Shown: positions 19,931-29,814, counted from the first letter of the stretch. The stretch: 64,000 nucleotides of DNA from Wansuia hejianensis (GCF_014337215.1 NZ_CP060635.1:3047501-3111500), one strand, 5' to 3'. The notes: generated by a model from the sequence alone, not told the origin. Numbers and translations: made by a program.

Positions 19931-21148
19931 ATGAATCCGGATAATCTGGAATCTGAAGAAAGTAAAGAAAAAACAGGCGGCAGTCAGGCGCCGCAGAACG
20001 AAAAGGGGCCGGTCCAGGCTGAGGCAGTACAGAAAAAGGACGAGCTTTCCCAGAAGTTTTCTCCAGAGAAGGATGGGAAAAAGCCGGTGAAGGCAAGCAG
20101 AAAAGGGCTGATTATAAAGTGTGTGGCGGTGGTTATAGTTCTGGCGGGGTTGCTCGTCGTGCTGGCAATACAGCTTTTGAATACCGGTAAGCGTAATGAA
20201 GATGCATCGCCGGCTGCCTCCGGGTCTTCTCTGGAGCAGGAAAGCGTTTCAAATAGCAAACCTGGCCTCCAGGCGGAAACGGTGACCCCGGAGGAAATAC
20301 AGCCTGCGGGCACGGCAGAGCCAACGGAAGCTCCGGCTCCTTCTGTCGTGGAGGTACAGAAACTGTCTCCGGACACAGTTTATAGTTCTCATGCGATTCT
20401 GGTCAGGTTAAGGGATCATGCGGTGATGCTGGATAAAGGAGCGGCGGACAGGATATATCCGGCTTCTATGACGAAGATCATGACGGCGCTTGTAGCCATA
20501 GAGAATCTTCCGGATCTGGAAGAGCAAATTACACTGACGGCGGAGCAGATCAACCCACTGTATGAGGAGGGAGCCTCTATGGCTGGCTTCAGCGCAGGGG
20601 AGACAGTTACGGTGAGAGATCTTCTGTATGGTGTGATGCTGCCGTCAGGAGCTGACGCCTGCGTGGCGCTTGCAGACCGCATCGCAGGATCGGAGGCTGG
20701 TTTTGTAGAACTTATGAATCAGAAAGCCCAGGAGCTGGCGCTGTCAGACACGCATTTTGTCACAGACTCCGGCCTTCATGATGACAATCATTACAGCACT
20801 TGTGCGGATCTTGCCAGGCTTTTAGAAAATGCCCTTTTGAACGAGACTTTCCGCACAGTATTTACGGCTCATGATTATACCTGTACGCCCACGGAATACC
20901 ATCCGGAAGGCCTTTATCTGGCCAGTACCATGTTCCAGAAGATGGATACGGATACACTGAGCAACGGAGCAGTGATAGAAGGCGGCAAGACCGGTTATAC
21001 CGATGAAGCACAGCTTTGCCTTGCGAGTCTCGCGGTCATTCAGGGAGAGGAGTACATTTTAGTTACGGCACATGCAGAGGGAAACCACCATACGGAGCAA
21101 TTTAACATTCTTGACGCATATTCGGTTTATGGTCAGATAACCGGATAA
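19931..21148 (+). CDS. D-alanyl-D-alanine carboxypeptidase (DacF/PBP5-type)
   Basis: 405 residues. A charged N-terminal tail (about 55 residues) precedes one membrane segment (near 58-80), then a Glu/Ser/Pro linker and the serine peptidase S11 domain. Active-site motifs are SMTK and KTG (GGKTGYTDEA). The second motif reads SGAD where most carboxypeptidases have SGN. It trims the terminal D-Ala of peptidoglycan stem peptides outside the membrane. The topology is that of a signal-anchor protein, unlike PBP5, which is anchored at its C terminus. Confidence 0.9.
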   Translation: MNPDNLESEESKEKTGGSQAPQNEKGPVQAEAVQKKDELSQKFSPEKDGKKPVKASRKGLIIKCVAVVIVLAGLLVVLAIQLLNTGKRNEDASPAASGSSLEQESVSNSKPGLQAETVTPEEIQPAGTAEPTEAPAPSVVEVQKLSPDTVYSSHAILVRLRDHAVMLDKGAADRIYPASMTKIMTALVAIENLPDLEEQITLTAEQINPLYEEGASMAGFSAGETVTVRDLLYGVMLPSGADACVALADRIAGSEAGFVELMNQKAQELALSDTHFVTDSGLHDDNHYSTCADLARLLENALLNETFRTVFTAHDYTCTPTEYHPEGLYLASTMFQKMDTDTLSNGAVIEGGKTGYTDEAQLCLASLAVIQGEEYILVTAHAEGNHHTEQFNILDAYSVYGQITG

Positions 21149-21162
21149 AAGAGGAGAATCTT

Positions 21163-22098
21163 ATGTTTTGTACAAAATGCGGAAAGGAAAACAAAGACCA
21201 GTCCAAGTTCTGTGAATACTGTGGGGCGAAACTGGAGACGCCGTCTCCGCGGTCTGGTGATGCCAGAGCGGTAGAAGATCAGCCCGAAACGGCAGGAGGA
21301 AAACAGACCGATCGGGCCGGAGATAACGGGAAGAAAAATCATGTGCCTTTACTGGTGGGTCTTGTTACACTGGTGCTGGCTGCAGGTGTGGGGATTGGGC
21401 TGGGCGCTCATTATCTCATGAACCGGGACTCTGAAAAGGAAACGGCGAGGGAGGAGAGAGAGCAGGAGAGAACAGTCTCGTCGGCGTTCGGGGATCAACC
21501 GGATAAAAAGGATTCGGGTAAAAAGGATATGGGGCAAAAGGAAGCAGGGGCAGAGAAGACACCCACGGCTGCGGCTGCTCCAACATCTGAACCGGCTCCT
21601 TCTGAAGCCCCTAAGGTTACTGTGACAGCGGCTCCGACGCCGGAGCTGAAGGCGCATACTTATGAATTGATCGTTTCAGACGGCGGCTGGGAAGAGGCCT
21701 TTAACGGCTGCATCGCCAGAGGAGGGTATCTGGCCACAATTGAGACTCTAGAAGAATTTGAAGAAATTACTGCTCAAATTGAAGCACAGGGCCTGTCTAA
21801 GACCATATTCTATATTGGAGGAGGCAGAGGTCCCCAAAGTAATGTATATAGCTGGGTGGACAGTGACCGGAATTTTCTCACGGCGAATCCCGTCAACGAC
21901 ATTTCCTGTCCTATCAACGGTAAATGGCTGAGCGGAGAACCCAGCTTTCAGGATGGGGAATATGAGGAATTGTACCTGACGATGTATTACAACTCTGACG
22001 TTAACGGATGGGTGTTGAATGACGTGCCGGAAGATGTGGTGGACATTTGGCCCAATTATGCCGGAAGAATCGGTTACATTTGTGAATATGAAAATTAA
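21163..22098 (+). CDS. Zinc-ribbon membrane protein with C-type-lectin-like domain
   Basis: 311 residues in four parts. First a zinc ribbon (CTKCGKENKDQSKFCEYCG, residues 3-21), then one membrane segment (about 65-85), a long charged and Ala/Pro/Thr-rich spacer, and a C-terminal domain of about 145 residues. That domain has the C-type lectin look (GGWEEAFNGCIARGGYLATI, a WVDSDR stretch, a final GYICEYEN). The ribbon would be cytosolic and the lectin-like domain outside, possibly binding wall carbohydrate. The ligand is unknown. It sits between two peptidoglycan-related enzymes, and the next gene starts inside its last codons. Confidence 0.8.
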   Translation: MFCTKCGKENKDQSKFCEYCGAKLETPSPRSGDARAVEDQPETAGGKQTDRAGDNGKKNHVPLLVGLVTLVLAAGVGIGLGAHYLMNRDSEKETAREEREQERTVSSAFGDQPDKKDSGKKDMGQKEAGAEKTPTAAAAPTSEPAPSEAPKVTVTAAPTPELKAHTYELIVSDGGWEEAFNGCIARGGYLATIETLEEFEEITAQIEAQGLSKTIFYIGGGRGPQSNVYSWVDSDRNFLTANPVNDISCPINGKWLSGEPSFQDGEYEELYLTMYYNSDVNGWVLNDVPEDVVDIWPNYAGRIGYICEYEN

Positions 22099-23431
22099 TA
22101 GATCAAATATCCTGTTACTTCTTTTGATAATCGGTGAGATCATTGCCATTTTGTTGTTTGGAATGATGGTGGTCCGTCAAAAGCGGGAAAACAGCCAGTT
22201 AAGGCAGGAAGCCCGCGAAATGGAGAATGAGATCCGTGAGTTTCAGAATGAGCTTCAGAGTGAAAAGCCGGAGGCAGAGGACGTCATGGAGACGAATGCG
22301 AAGGACCAAATCTCACCAGAGACTCAGAACAGCGAGAGTGAGCAGGCTGTGGAAGGCCTGCAGGAGGGGAAAAGTGTCAAATCGCCGGAGGAGGAGCTTT
22401 TGAACCGTATGACGGCGGAGGAGAAGACGGCGCAGCTATTCTATATCACGCCGGATGCGCTGTGCGGCGTATCCGGCGCCACGCGGGCCGGGGATACACT
22501 GAAACAATCCTATGAGCAGTATCCGGTGGGCGGACTGATCTTTTTTGGCAATAATATTGTGAGTGAGGGCCAGATCCGGGAAATGACCTCCGGACTCCGG
22601 GAGACCGGTATAAATAGGATAGGAGTGTCACCTTTTCTGGGGATTGATGAAGAAGGCGGGACCGTGACCCGTATAGCGGGAAAGGAAGGATTTCCCGTGG
22701 AGGATGTGGGGGACATGTACCTCATTGGGGAAACCGGGGACGCCGGGAAAGCACGGGAGGCGGGAAGCACCCTGGGAGCATATCTGTCGGACTATGGATT
22801 TGACATGGATTTTGCGCCGGATGCAGATGTTCTGGTGAACCCTGGCAACACGGTAGTGAGCAGGCGTTCCTTTGGGGCAGACCCGCTGGTGGTCTCGGAA
22901 ATGGTAGCTGAGGAGATCCGGGGGCTTCAGGCCCAGGGGGTATGGGGAGTGCTGAAGCATTTTCCGGGGCATGGAGCCACAGAGGAGGATTCCCACGAGG
23001 GATTTGCATATTCCGACAGGACTCTTGAGGAGCTGCGCCAGTGTGAATTCCTCCCCTTCAGGGCCGGGATAGAAGCGGGTGCCAGGGCGGTGATGGTCGG
23101 CCACATATCCCTTCCGCAGATTACAGGAGATGGTACGCCGGCCGTTCTGTCAGAAGCCGTGATGAACCAGATGCTGCGTCAGGAGCTGGGATTTCAGGGA
23201 ATCATCATAACGGACGCCCTGAATATGGGGGCGATCACAGAGAACTATACCACAGAGGACGCCGCAGTACAGGCAATATTGGCGGGAGCGGACATGCTCC
23301 TGATGCCGGCAGATTTCCAGAAAGCTTATCAGGCAGTGCTGAATGCGGTGAATGACGGCAGAATCACCAGGGAACGGCTGGATGAATCGGTTCTGCGGAT
23401 TCTGAAGGTGAAGTGTTCGGAAGACTTATAA
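22088..23431 (+). CDS. Glycoside hydrolase family 3 beta-N-acetylhexosaminidase (NagZ-like)
   Basis: 447 residues. The ATG at 22088 lies 8 bp inside the preceding gene; longer starts would add residues overlapping the lectin domain. A signal anchor (about residues 7-30) and a charged linker precede a GH3 domain with the NagZ signature KHFPGHGATEEDSHEG and the nucleophile region IITDALNMGAI. Such enzymes remove N-acetylglucosamine from muropeptides or glycoproteins; the anchor places this one outside the membrane, unlike cytosolic NagZ. With the carboxypeptidase and lectin-like protein it forms a cell-wall group. Confidence 0.9.
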   Translation: MKINRSNILLLLLIIGEIIAILLFGMMVVRQKRENSQLRQEAREMENEIREFQNELQSEKPEAEDVMETNAKDQISPETQNSESEQAVEGLQEGKSVKSPEEELLNRMTAEEKTAQLFYITPDALCGVSGATRAGDTLKQSYEQYPVGGLIFFGNNIVSEGQIREMTSGLRETGINRIGVSPFLGIDEEGGTVTRIAGKEGFPVEDVGDMYLIGETGDAGKAREAGSTLGAYLSDYGFDMDFAPDADVLVNPGNTVVSRRSFGADPLVVSEMVAEEIRGLQAQGVWGVLKHFPGHGATEEDSHEGFAYSDRTLEELRQCEFLPFRAGIEAGARAVMVGHISLPQITGDGTPAVLSEAVMNQMLRQELGFQGIIITDALNMGAITENYTTEDAAVQAILAGADMLLMPADFQKAYQAVLNAVNDGRITRERLDESVLRILKVKCSEDL

Positions 23432-23451
23432 CGATTATGAGGTAAGAGAAA

Positions 23452-23925
23452 ATGGCAATTGATAAAGTTAGAGAATATATGAAACAATTTGGAAAAGAAC
23501 AGGATATACGGGAATTCAACGAGTCCAGCGCTACGGTGGAGCTGGCGGCCCAGGCGGTTGGAGTGGAGCCGGCGCGGATTGCAAAAACCCTTTCCTTCTG
23601 CGGAAAGGAAGAGGGGAGCTGTCTCCTGGTGGTGACGGCGGGAGATCAGAAGGTGGATAACAGCAAGTTTAAACACTTCTTTGGAATGAAGGCGAAGATG
23701 CCCAAAGGAGAAGATGTGGAAAAGCTGACCGGACATGCGATCGGCGGGGTCTGCCCGTTTGCGAATCCGCCCCATACGGAGGTCTATCTGGATGAATCGA
23801 TGAAACGGTTTACCACAGTGTTTCCGGCGGCCGGGAGCGCCAGCTCTGCCATTGAGCTGACCTGCGGGGAATTATTCGAGCTTTCCCGCGCGAAGGCCTG
23901 GGTAGATGTCTGCAAGCCGGTATGA
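23452..23925 (+). CDS. YbaK/EbsC-family aminoacyl-tRNA deacylase
   Basis: 157 residues, full length for the YbaK/ProX-type editing domain. Visible family parts are KTLSFCGKEEGSCLLVVTAGDQKVD, GGVCPFA and the lysine-rich region around KFKHFF. It is expected to hydrolyse mischarged aminoacyl-tRNA in trans, typically Cys-tRNA(Pro), although exact specificity differs among subfamilies. Confidence 0.9.
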   Translation: MAIDKVREYMKQFGKEQDIREFNESSATVELAAQAVGVEPARIAKTLSFCGKEEGSCLLVVTAGDQKVDNSKFKHFFGMKAKMPKGEDVEKLTGHAIGGVCPFANPPHTEVYLDESMKRFTTVFPAAGSASSAIELTCGELFELSRAKAWVDVCKPV

Positions 23926-24019
23926 GAAGGCAGGCCGCTGGGACGGATTGTAAATACTGGATGTGGGAAAGCGGCAACAGGCGGGGAGCTTTCGGGGAGA
24001 ATAATAAGGAGGAAAGGGA

Positions 24020-24976
24020 TTGGCAGCAGAGTTGAATAACGCAATGGCCCGGTTGGCCATGCAGGAGATCGGGAAGGCGGTAATAGGAAAAGACGACTGT
24101 ATCTTTAAGGTGATGACCGCGATATTGGCGGGCGGTCATATATTGCTGGAGGATATACCAGGAGTGGGTAAGACGACTATGGCGCTGGCATTTTCCAGGG
24201 CGATGGCCTTGAAGCAGAACAGGATACAGTTCACGCCGGATGTGCTTCCGGCGGATATTACGGGGTTTTCCATGTATCAGAAGGATACGGGTAAATTTGT
24301 CTATCAGCCGGGAGCCGCCATGTGCAACCTGCTGCTGGCGGATGAGATTAACCGCACGTCGCCCAAGACTCAGGCGGCCCTCCTGGAGGTGATGGAAGAG
24401 GGAAGGGTAACAGTAGACGGTGTGAGTAAACCGGTTCCGTCTCCGTTCATTGTCCTTGCCACCGAGAATCCCATCGGAAGCGCCGGAACGCAGATGCTTC
24501 CGGAATCGCAGGTAGACCGGTTTATGATCTGCATGACTATGGGATATCCTGATATGGATGCGGAAATAGCCATCGTAAAGGGAAAAGTCTTGAGAGACCC
24601 TCTGGCTGAGGTCCGCGGGGTCATGACTGCGGCTGATCTCACGGCCATGCAGCAGACGGTGGACAGCATTTATGTCCATGATGTGCTGTATCAATACATT
24701 GGAAGGCTAGTCCAGGCCACCAGAAATCATCCGCTGATTGAACTGGGCCTGAGCCCGCGGGGGACCATCGCCATCACGCAGATGGCTAAGGCGAGAGCGT
24801 TTCTGATGAATCGTACCTACAGCATACCGGACGATGTGGAAGCAGTCTATCTGGACGTGGCATGCCACCGGGTCCGGTTAAATTCCAAGGCGAGAATTAA
24901 CCGGGTGACAGAAAAGGCAGTATTGGAACAGATTCTGAACCAGACAGCTAAACCGACCGTGCGGAGAAAACAATAA
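24020..24976 (+). CDS. MoxR-family AAA ATPase
   Basis: 318 residues from a TTG seven bases after AAGGAGG. Walker A DIPGVGKTTMA (near residue 47), Walker B LLLADEINR, and the sensor region ATENPIGSAGTQMLPESQVDRF are all present. MoxR ATPases act as chaperones for partner proteins with von Willebrand or DUF58 domains; here DUF58 and transglutaminase genes follow directly, the most common MoxR gene set. Confidence 0.95.
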   Translation: MAAELNNAMARLAMQEIGKAVIGKDDCIFKVMTAILAGGHILLEDIPGVGKTTMALAFSRAMALKQNRIQFTPDVLPADITGFSMYQKDTGKFVYQPGAAMCNLLLADEINRTSPKTQAALLEVMEEGRVTVDGVSKPVPSPFIVLATENPIGSAGTQMLPESQVDRFMICMTMGYPDMDAEIAIVKGKVLRDPLAEVRGVMTAADLTAMQQTVDSIYVHDVLYQYIGRLVQATRNHPLIELGLSPRGTIAITQMAKARAFLMNRTYSIPDDVEAVYLDVACHRVRLNSKARINRVTEKAVLEQILNQTAKPTVRRKQ

Positions 24977-24980
24977 TCAT

Positions 24981-26057
24981 ATGAAACGTTTTATCATCTA
25001 TTGTATTGGTGCGGCAGCAACCGCATATCTGGCAATTCTCTATGAAAACTCGTTGCTGGTCACTTTTCTGGTGATCGAACTTCTCCTTCCGGTTCCGCTG
25101 TTTTTTGTGGCAAAGCGGACGGCGGGAAAGCTTCAGGTGCGGCTGTTGGTACCTATTCCCATGGCCGACCGGGGGGAAGATGTGTCATTTGAGCTGAGGC
25201 TGTGGAATCCTACGGTATTACCCGTTATGAATGCGGATATACGGATCACTTACTGGAATCAGTTCAGGAATCAAAAGACGACGAAAAAACTGACAGTCTG
25301 GGCAGATGGAAGGAGTCAGAGCTGTTATCAATACCAGTTGGCCAGCGAACACTGTGGGCGGCTGGTTATTTGTGCTGACCGTGTGAGGGTCAGGGATTAT
25401 CTGGGGCTGTTATCTTTTGTGGTCCCCGGAGAGCAGCGGGAGATCATATCCGTCCTTCCCGGGCTTTTTGATTTTCCTGTGGAGGCAGAGGAGGAACTAC
25501 CATATCTGTCCGGCGAAAGTGATGACTTCGATAAGGGGAAAGGAGGGAATGACCCTTCTGAAGTCTTTCAGGTCAGGCCCTACCGGGCGGGCGACCGCCT
25601 TCAGAGCATCCACTGGAAAATGACGGCCAGATCGGAGGAGCTGATGGTGAAGGAGTTCAGCCTTCCGGTAAGCTGTCAGACGGCTGTCTTTCTGGATTTA
25701 CACGGGGAGGCAGGTGAGCTGTCCTGCTGGGAGACGGCGGATGATTATCTGGAAACGGTGCTGTCTTTGGAGGCAGGGCTTTTAGAGGCGGGCAGCAGGA
25801 ATTATGCGGCCTGGTATGACAGAAGCAGCGGAGAGCTTTTCAGAAAAAAGATGGAAAAGCCAGAGGACGTTCATGAGCTTACCGGGATGCTGTTCCAGGT
25901 GATGCCCTATGAAGAAACAGTTGATATAGAACAGATGTACAGAAGCAGATATCCCGGTGAGAATTTCGCGGTTATTTTCCGGCTGGATCTTCAGTGCCGT
26001 CTGTGGAAAGGAGGGACGCTGTATTGGGAAAGAGTGAAGACCGGTCCATCCGGCTGA
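24981..26057 (+). CDS. DUF58 domain protein
   Basis: 358 residues. Two hydrophobic helices at the N terminus (about 5-45) anchor it. The DUF58 core motif RPYRAGDRLQSIHWKMTARS lies near residue 195. It is the second gene of the MoxR-DUF58-transglutaminase set, 4 bp after moxR. The biochemical role of the family is not settled; the context suggests an envelope or cell-surface assembly function. Confidence 0.9.
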   Translation: MKRFIIYCIGAAATAYLAILYENSLLVTFLVIELLLPVPLFFVAKRTAGKLQVRLLVPIPMADRGEDVSFELRLWNPTVLPVMNADIRITYWNQFRNQKTTKKLTVWADGRSQSCYQYQLASEHCGRLVICADRVRVRDYLGLLSFVVPGEQREIISVLPGLFDFPVEAEEELPYLSGESDDFDKGKGGNDPSEVFQVRPYRAGDRLQSIHWKMTARSEELMVKEFSLPVSCQTAVFLDLHGEAGELSCWETADDYLETVLSLEAGLLEAGSRNYAAWYDRSSGELFRKKMEKPEDVHELTGMLFQVMPYEETVDIEQMYRSRYPGENFAVIFRLDLQCRLWKGGTLYWERVKTGPSG

Positions 26058-28459
26058 CTCCCGGCAGATATCGGGCGGGCCGGGATAACGGTAAAATTTC
26101 CGGGAACCCGTGGAACAGTGTCTGGTATCTCTATTACCTAATCGCGTCGCTGTCTCTGGCATTCTGGTTTTCTTCTATGATGCGGCTGGATATTTCCACC
26201 GGATGGGTGACGGCTATTGTAGTCTTTTGGGATCTCTGGTATGCGCTGGTATTTCTGTCTAAGAAAACAATGAGAATCCTGGTGCCTGTCACAGCGGCGG
26301 GGGTTGCGGCTGCCGTGTACTGGCAGTGGAACGAAATCTGGCGGGGACTGGCATGGATCGCCAATACTTATGCCGGATATATCCAGGAACATTATCAGTA
26401 CAGCCCGGGGTATCTGGAAGCGGATAGCGAGCCGGAATCTCTGATACCGGTCATAGCGGCGGGAGCCGCCATAGCCTTGTTTTTTGCTGCTTATTCAATT
26501 ATATGGAAGAGAAGGGCCAGGGCATTAATTCTCATGACGCTGGTTTTGCTGTGCGCCGGGCTTACGGTTAATCAGTTCCCACAGCCGGTGCCGGCTGTGA
26601 CTGCAGTGCTGGCAGCCTATGGAATTACCTGCATGAAGAGCCGGGGAGGCAGAGACGCATCCGGGTGTATGCAGGCAAAGGCTGGTATCTGTGGGCTTTT
26701 GCTGGCGGGGGCTGTAGCCCTTATCAGCTATTTTGTGATAAGCCCGCCGCTTACGGAGAGAATGATCGCGCTGCACCCTGACGTACAGGATTTCCAAAAC
26801 CGGGTGGAGGCCAGGCTGGGCAATGCGCTGGAGGATTCGGTGTTTCAGGGAAACAGTCCCTTCGGGAACTGGCAGGGAATGATTGAGAGTGGAGCGCTAT
26901 CCAATCAGGTGGCGCGACGGGAGCATGTGACGGCGCTTCGTGTGACAGCCGGCCGCCGGCCGGATCAGGCAATTTATTTTAAAGGCTTTATAGGAGGGGT
27001 GTATCAGGGGAAATACTGGCAGGAAATATCAGATGAGAATTTCAACGCTGCTGCGGAGAGCTGGAATATCTATGAGGAAGGTCAGGCCGGGGAGCAGGCG
27101 AAAGCGTTGCTGCAGTCTTTTCCCTATCAGTGGCTGGGGGCTTCCGGCGCTGACCAGGTGGCGTTTGATATGGAGCTTGAGGAGGTGGCCGGGGACTATG
27201 CATACCTCCCGTATTTTTCCAGTGTATTAAATGGGGATTCCGGTATGCCGCGGCTGTTGGCGGACGGTGAGGCTCTGAGAAATGGCAGTTCAGGATTTGA
27301 GGGATCGCTGATCGAAGATTCGCCGCTGTTGATAAGCCCATATCTGTATTCCACCGTCTATGCCGGCGGGAATGAGGAATTTCAGGGGATGAGCGCCTAT
27401 GAAGAATATGTGTCGGAAAATTATATGTATGTGCCCAAAGATAGACTGGACAGGATGAAGGAGCATGTAAACGGGCGGATTCAGGCTTTTACCGGCGCGA
27501 ATGGATATTATCCGACTCTCATAGAAGTGACAGATATGATCAGAGAAGATCTGTCAAGCTGCAGCTACAGTCTGAACCTGGGACCTCTGCCCTCCGATGT
27601 GGATTATACGGAAAATTTCTTTTTTGACCAGAAAGAAGGCTTTTGTACCCATTTTGCAAGCACGGCTGTATTGATGTACCGTCTGTCAGGGTATCCGGCC
27701 AGATATGTGACGGGGTATATTGCCAAGCCTTCGGAATTCCGGGAGAATGAGGAAGGTTCTTATACCGCGGAGGTGAAAGATGAGAGCGCCCATGCCTGGG
27801 CGGAGGTCTTTGTTCCACAGCTGGGATGGGTTCCGGTTGAGATGACGCCGGGATTTTCCAGTGGCGGCGGCGATGCTGCACAGGCGGAAATAGGCGGTGC
27901 GGACCCCTATGAGGCTGTGACGATTCAGACGCCTGGGCCTACGAAGGAAGAGACTCCGGCTCCCGACAGGACGCCATCGGGAGCGGAGATTCCGGGAGCG
28001 CCGGAGACGAAGACCTTAGAACGGCCGCTGCCGCCGGCTCTGCCGGCTGTATTGTTGGTACTGTCGGCTGCCGCCGCCGCAGTTCTGGTGCTTGTACTGC
28101 GGCGGATGTGGATCTGCATGAGGAGAAACAAGAAATTCGGGCTGCGAAATTACAGCAGAGCGGTTCTGGCGATTGTAAGAGAGACTGAGAAGATGATGGG
28201 AAGCGCCGGATATCATCCCCCGGAGGGACTGTCGGATGCCGATTATGCGAAAAAGGTGCAGGAGGATTTTGAGCTGTTGGAGCCGGATGAGTTTGTCCGG
28301 TTTATGGAACTGGGCGAGCATGCCTGCTTTTCGGAAGAAATGCTTACGGCGCAGGAAGTAAAGGAATGTCTCTGTGTATATCACCGTTTAGAGAGTTATT
28401 TCTGCAAAAAGCACGGAAATCTTTGGAAATTTTGGTGGCGTTTCATAAAATGCTATTAA
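26024..28459 (+). CDS. Membrane-bound transglutaminase-like protein
   Basis: 811 residues from the TTG at 26024, chosen because AAGGAGGG lies nine bases before it; the start overlaps the DUF58 gene by 34 bp. Five to six membrane helices fill residues 25-240, then an extracellular domain with the papain-like triad: Cys in KEGFCTHFASTAVLMYRLSG, His in DESAHAWAEVF and Asp/Glu in VPVEMTPGF. A Pro/Thr/Glu linker, a last membrane helix (near 670-690) and a small cytosolic domain follow. This layout is the TgpA/DUF3488 type, partner of MoxR and DUF58. Confidence 0.92.
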   Translation: MGKSEDRSIRLTPGRYRAGRDNGKISGNPWNSVWYLYYLIASLSLAFWFSSMMRLDISTGWVTAIVVFWDLWYALVFLSKKTMRILVPVTAAGVAAAVYWQWNEIWRGLAWIANTYAGYIQEHYQYSPGYLEADSEPESLIPVIAAGAAIALFFAAYSIIWKRRARALILMTLVLLCAGLTVNQFPQPVPAVTAVLAAYGITCMKSRGGRDASGCMQAKAGICGLLLAGAVALISYFVISPPLTERMIALHPDVQDFQNRVEARLGNALEDSVFQGNSPFGNWQGMIESGALSNQVARREHVTALRVTAGRRPDQAIYFKGFIGGVYQGKYWQEISDENFNAAAESWNIYEEGQAGEQAKALLQSFPYQWLGASGADQVAFDMELEEVAGDYAYLPYFSSVLNGDSGMPRLLADGEALRNGSSGFEGSLIEDSPLLISPYLYSTVYAGGNEEFQGMSAYEEYVSENYMYVPKDRLDRMKEHVNGRIQAFTGANGYYPTLIEVTDMIREDLSSCSYSLNLGPLPSDVDYTENFFFDQKEGFCTHFASTAVLMYRLSGYPARYVTGYIAKPSEFRENEEGSYTAEVKDESAHAWAEVFVPQLGWVPVEMTPGFSSGGGDAAQAEIGGADPYEAVTIQTPGPTKEETPAPDRTPSGAEIPGAPETKTLERPLPPALPAVLLVLSAAAAAVLVLVLRRMWICMRRNKKFGLRNYSRAVLAIVRETEKMMGSAGYHPPEGLSDADYAKKVQEDFELLEPDEFVRFMELGEHACFSEEMLTAQEVKECLCVYHRLESYFCKKHGNLWKFWWRFIKCY

Positions 28460-28501
28460 ATTTTCATACAATTTAGACAATGCTGAATTTATAGGCAAAA
28501 G

Positions 28502-28541
28502 CGCCGGAAACCCCAGTAAAATCAATGGTTTTCGGCGTTTT
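28502..28541 (+). terminator. Terminator of the transglutaminase operon, next to the prophage edge
   Basis: CGCCGGAAACC pairs with GGTTTTCGGCG (one G-T pair) around a 14-nt loop and is followed by TTTT. The prophage attachment site must lie between about here and the integrase stop at 28599, but its core cannot be fixed without the other end. Confidence 0.8.
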
Positions 28542-28598
28542 AAATGTCTTGAAATTTGGGTTAAAAAAATTGGATAAAACGGAACGGTTTGTCACAGG

Positions 28599-29747
28599 TT
28601 AGTCACAAATTTTTATCTTCTCTATTTCTACCCGAAGGTCTTCCAAAGTGCGGTGTCCATAGATTCGATTGGTAATGTCTGACCCGAAGCTGTGCCCCAG
28701 CATTCGCTTTCGGTCATTATCCTCGACCTTGAATTTCTCGCAAAGTCGGGAGAATGTGTGCCGACAGTCGTGCGGAGTGTGTTTGGGGATGCCAATAGCT
28801 TCCAGAGAGATATACATATCCTCTCGCAACGTGGCCACGCGCCCCAACAGACATCCGTATTTTTTTAACCGCTTATATACAAATGGACGGATAGCCGAAT
28901 GGATCGGGACAATGCGATCTTTACTGGAGCGGGTTTTCACGCCGCCTTTGAAATAATTTTCTTTTAGATTGACTTCTATCGTTTTGTAAGCTTGAATTCT
29001 AAATCCTGAATAGCACATGATCAAGATAAATGCCACAATATCATTGTCCTTATGTGCCCAGAGAATATTTAGCTCATCATCAGTAAACGGTACGCCATGT
29101 TCGTCATCATCTTCAGTGTTGATCTTGACATGCGCAGAGTAGTCCTTTTCACACAACTCATAAATCTCTGCGTATCCATACATTTGATGGAACAGAGAAA
29201 CTATAAGCTCCTTGCTGGCGTGTTTCAGAGGGCAATTATCCACAACGTCTTGTAGATCCTGGTGACGCAAGTCGGCAAAAGTCTTGTCATGTAGGGAGGC
29301 GCTGTTTTTAAAGGCCGTTTTAGTGCTGTCTAATGTGGATTTTGCATACTCGCGGCTCTGATCCGTCTCAAATTTCCAGTGGTAAAATTCCTCATATACC
29401 TCTTTGAATGTCTTGCTCTTTTCCTGTGTCTTTACACCCTTAACCAGATTGTAGTCCGCGAGGATGCGCTGGGCTACGCTGGCCAGATCTGATCTGCTGT
29501 CGGCGCCGATTTCCAGTGTCTTTTCCATGCCTGGAGTATAGGTTCCCGCCTTGTAGGCCGTCAGGACTGTGAATCCTTTTATCCAGTCGTCTACGTAGCA
29601 CAGGGCTTTCGGTACCATCGGCTGTCCATCCAGCGTAAATTCTGTTGTTGGCGGGTGGACTGCATACGGGTTCCGCCGGCCTTTACCCAGATAGCGGATG
29701 CTTCCGTAACCGTTTGGCAGTTTAGGGTATTTTTTTCTCTTTGGCAT
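28599..29747 (-). CDS. int: Phage tyrosine recombinase (integrase)
   Basis: 382 residues: an N-terminal arm-binding region, a SAM-like core-binding domain (about 95-180) and the catalytic domain. Catalytic residues are readable: Arg in MCYSGFRIQAY, HxxR in HDCRHTF, His in MLGHSFG and the nucleophile Tyr in TNRIYGHRTLEDL. It points toward the host genes, and only about 140 bp separate it from the transglutaminase gene, so it marks the left prophage end. It integrates and, with an excisionase, excises the phage genome. The GTCACA repeats just after its stop (28590-28610) could be binding sites. Confidence 0.96.
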   Translation of the reverse strand: MPKRKKYPKLPNGYGSIRYLGKGRRNPYAVHPPTTEFTLDGQPMVPKALCYVDDWIKGFTVLTAYKAGTYTPGMEKTLEIGADSRSDLASVAQRILADYNLVKGVKTQEKSKTFKEVYEEFYHWKFETDQSREYAKSTLDSTKTAFKNSASLHDKTFADLRHQDLQDVVDNCPLKHASKELIVSLFHQMYGYAEIYELCEKDYSAHVKINTEDDDEHGVPFTDDELNILWAHKDNDIVAFILIMCYSGFRIQAYKTIEVNLKENYFKGGVKTRSSKDRIVPIHSAIRPFVYKRLKKYGCLLGRVATLREDMYISLEAIGIPKHTPHDCRHTFSRLCEKFKVEDNDRKRMLGHSFGSDITNRIYGHRTLEDLRVEIEKIKICD

Positions 29748-29814
29748 AGTATCATCCTCCTAAAAAAGCGCATAAAAATAACAGCCAGAGAACTTTTATT
29801 CTCTTGCGTGGCTG

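Noticed and set aside
28541..28600. Exact prophage attachment core
   Set aside because: Only one end of the prophage is in the window, so no direct repeat can be compared.
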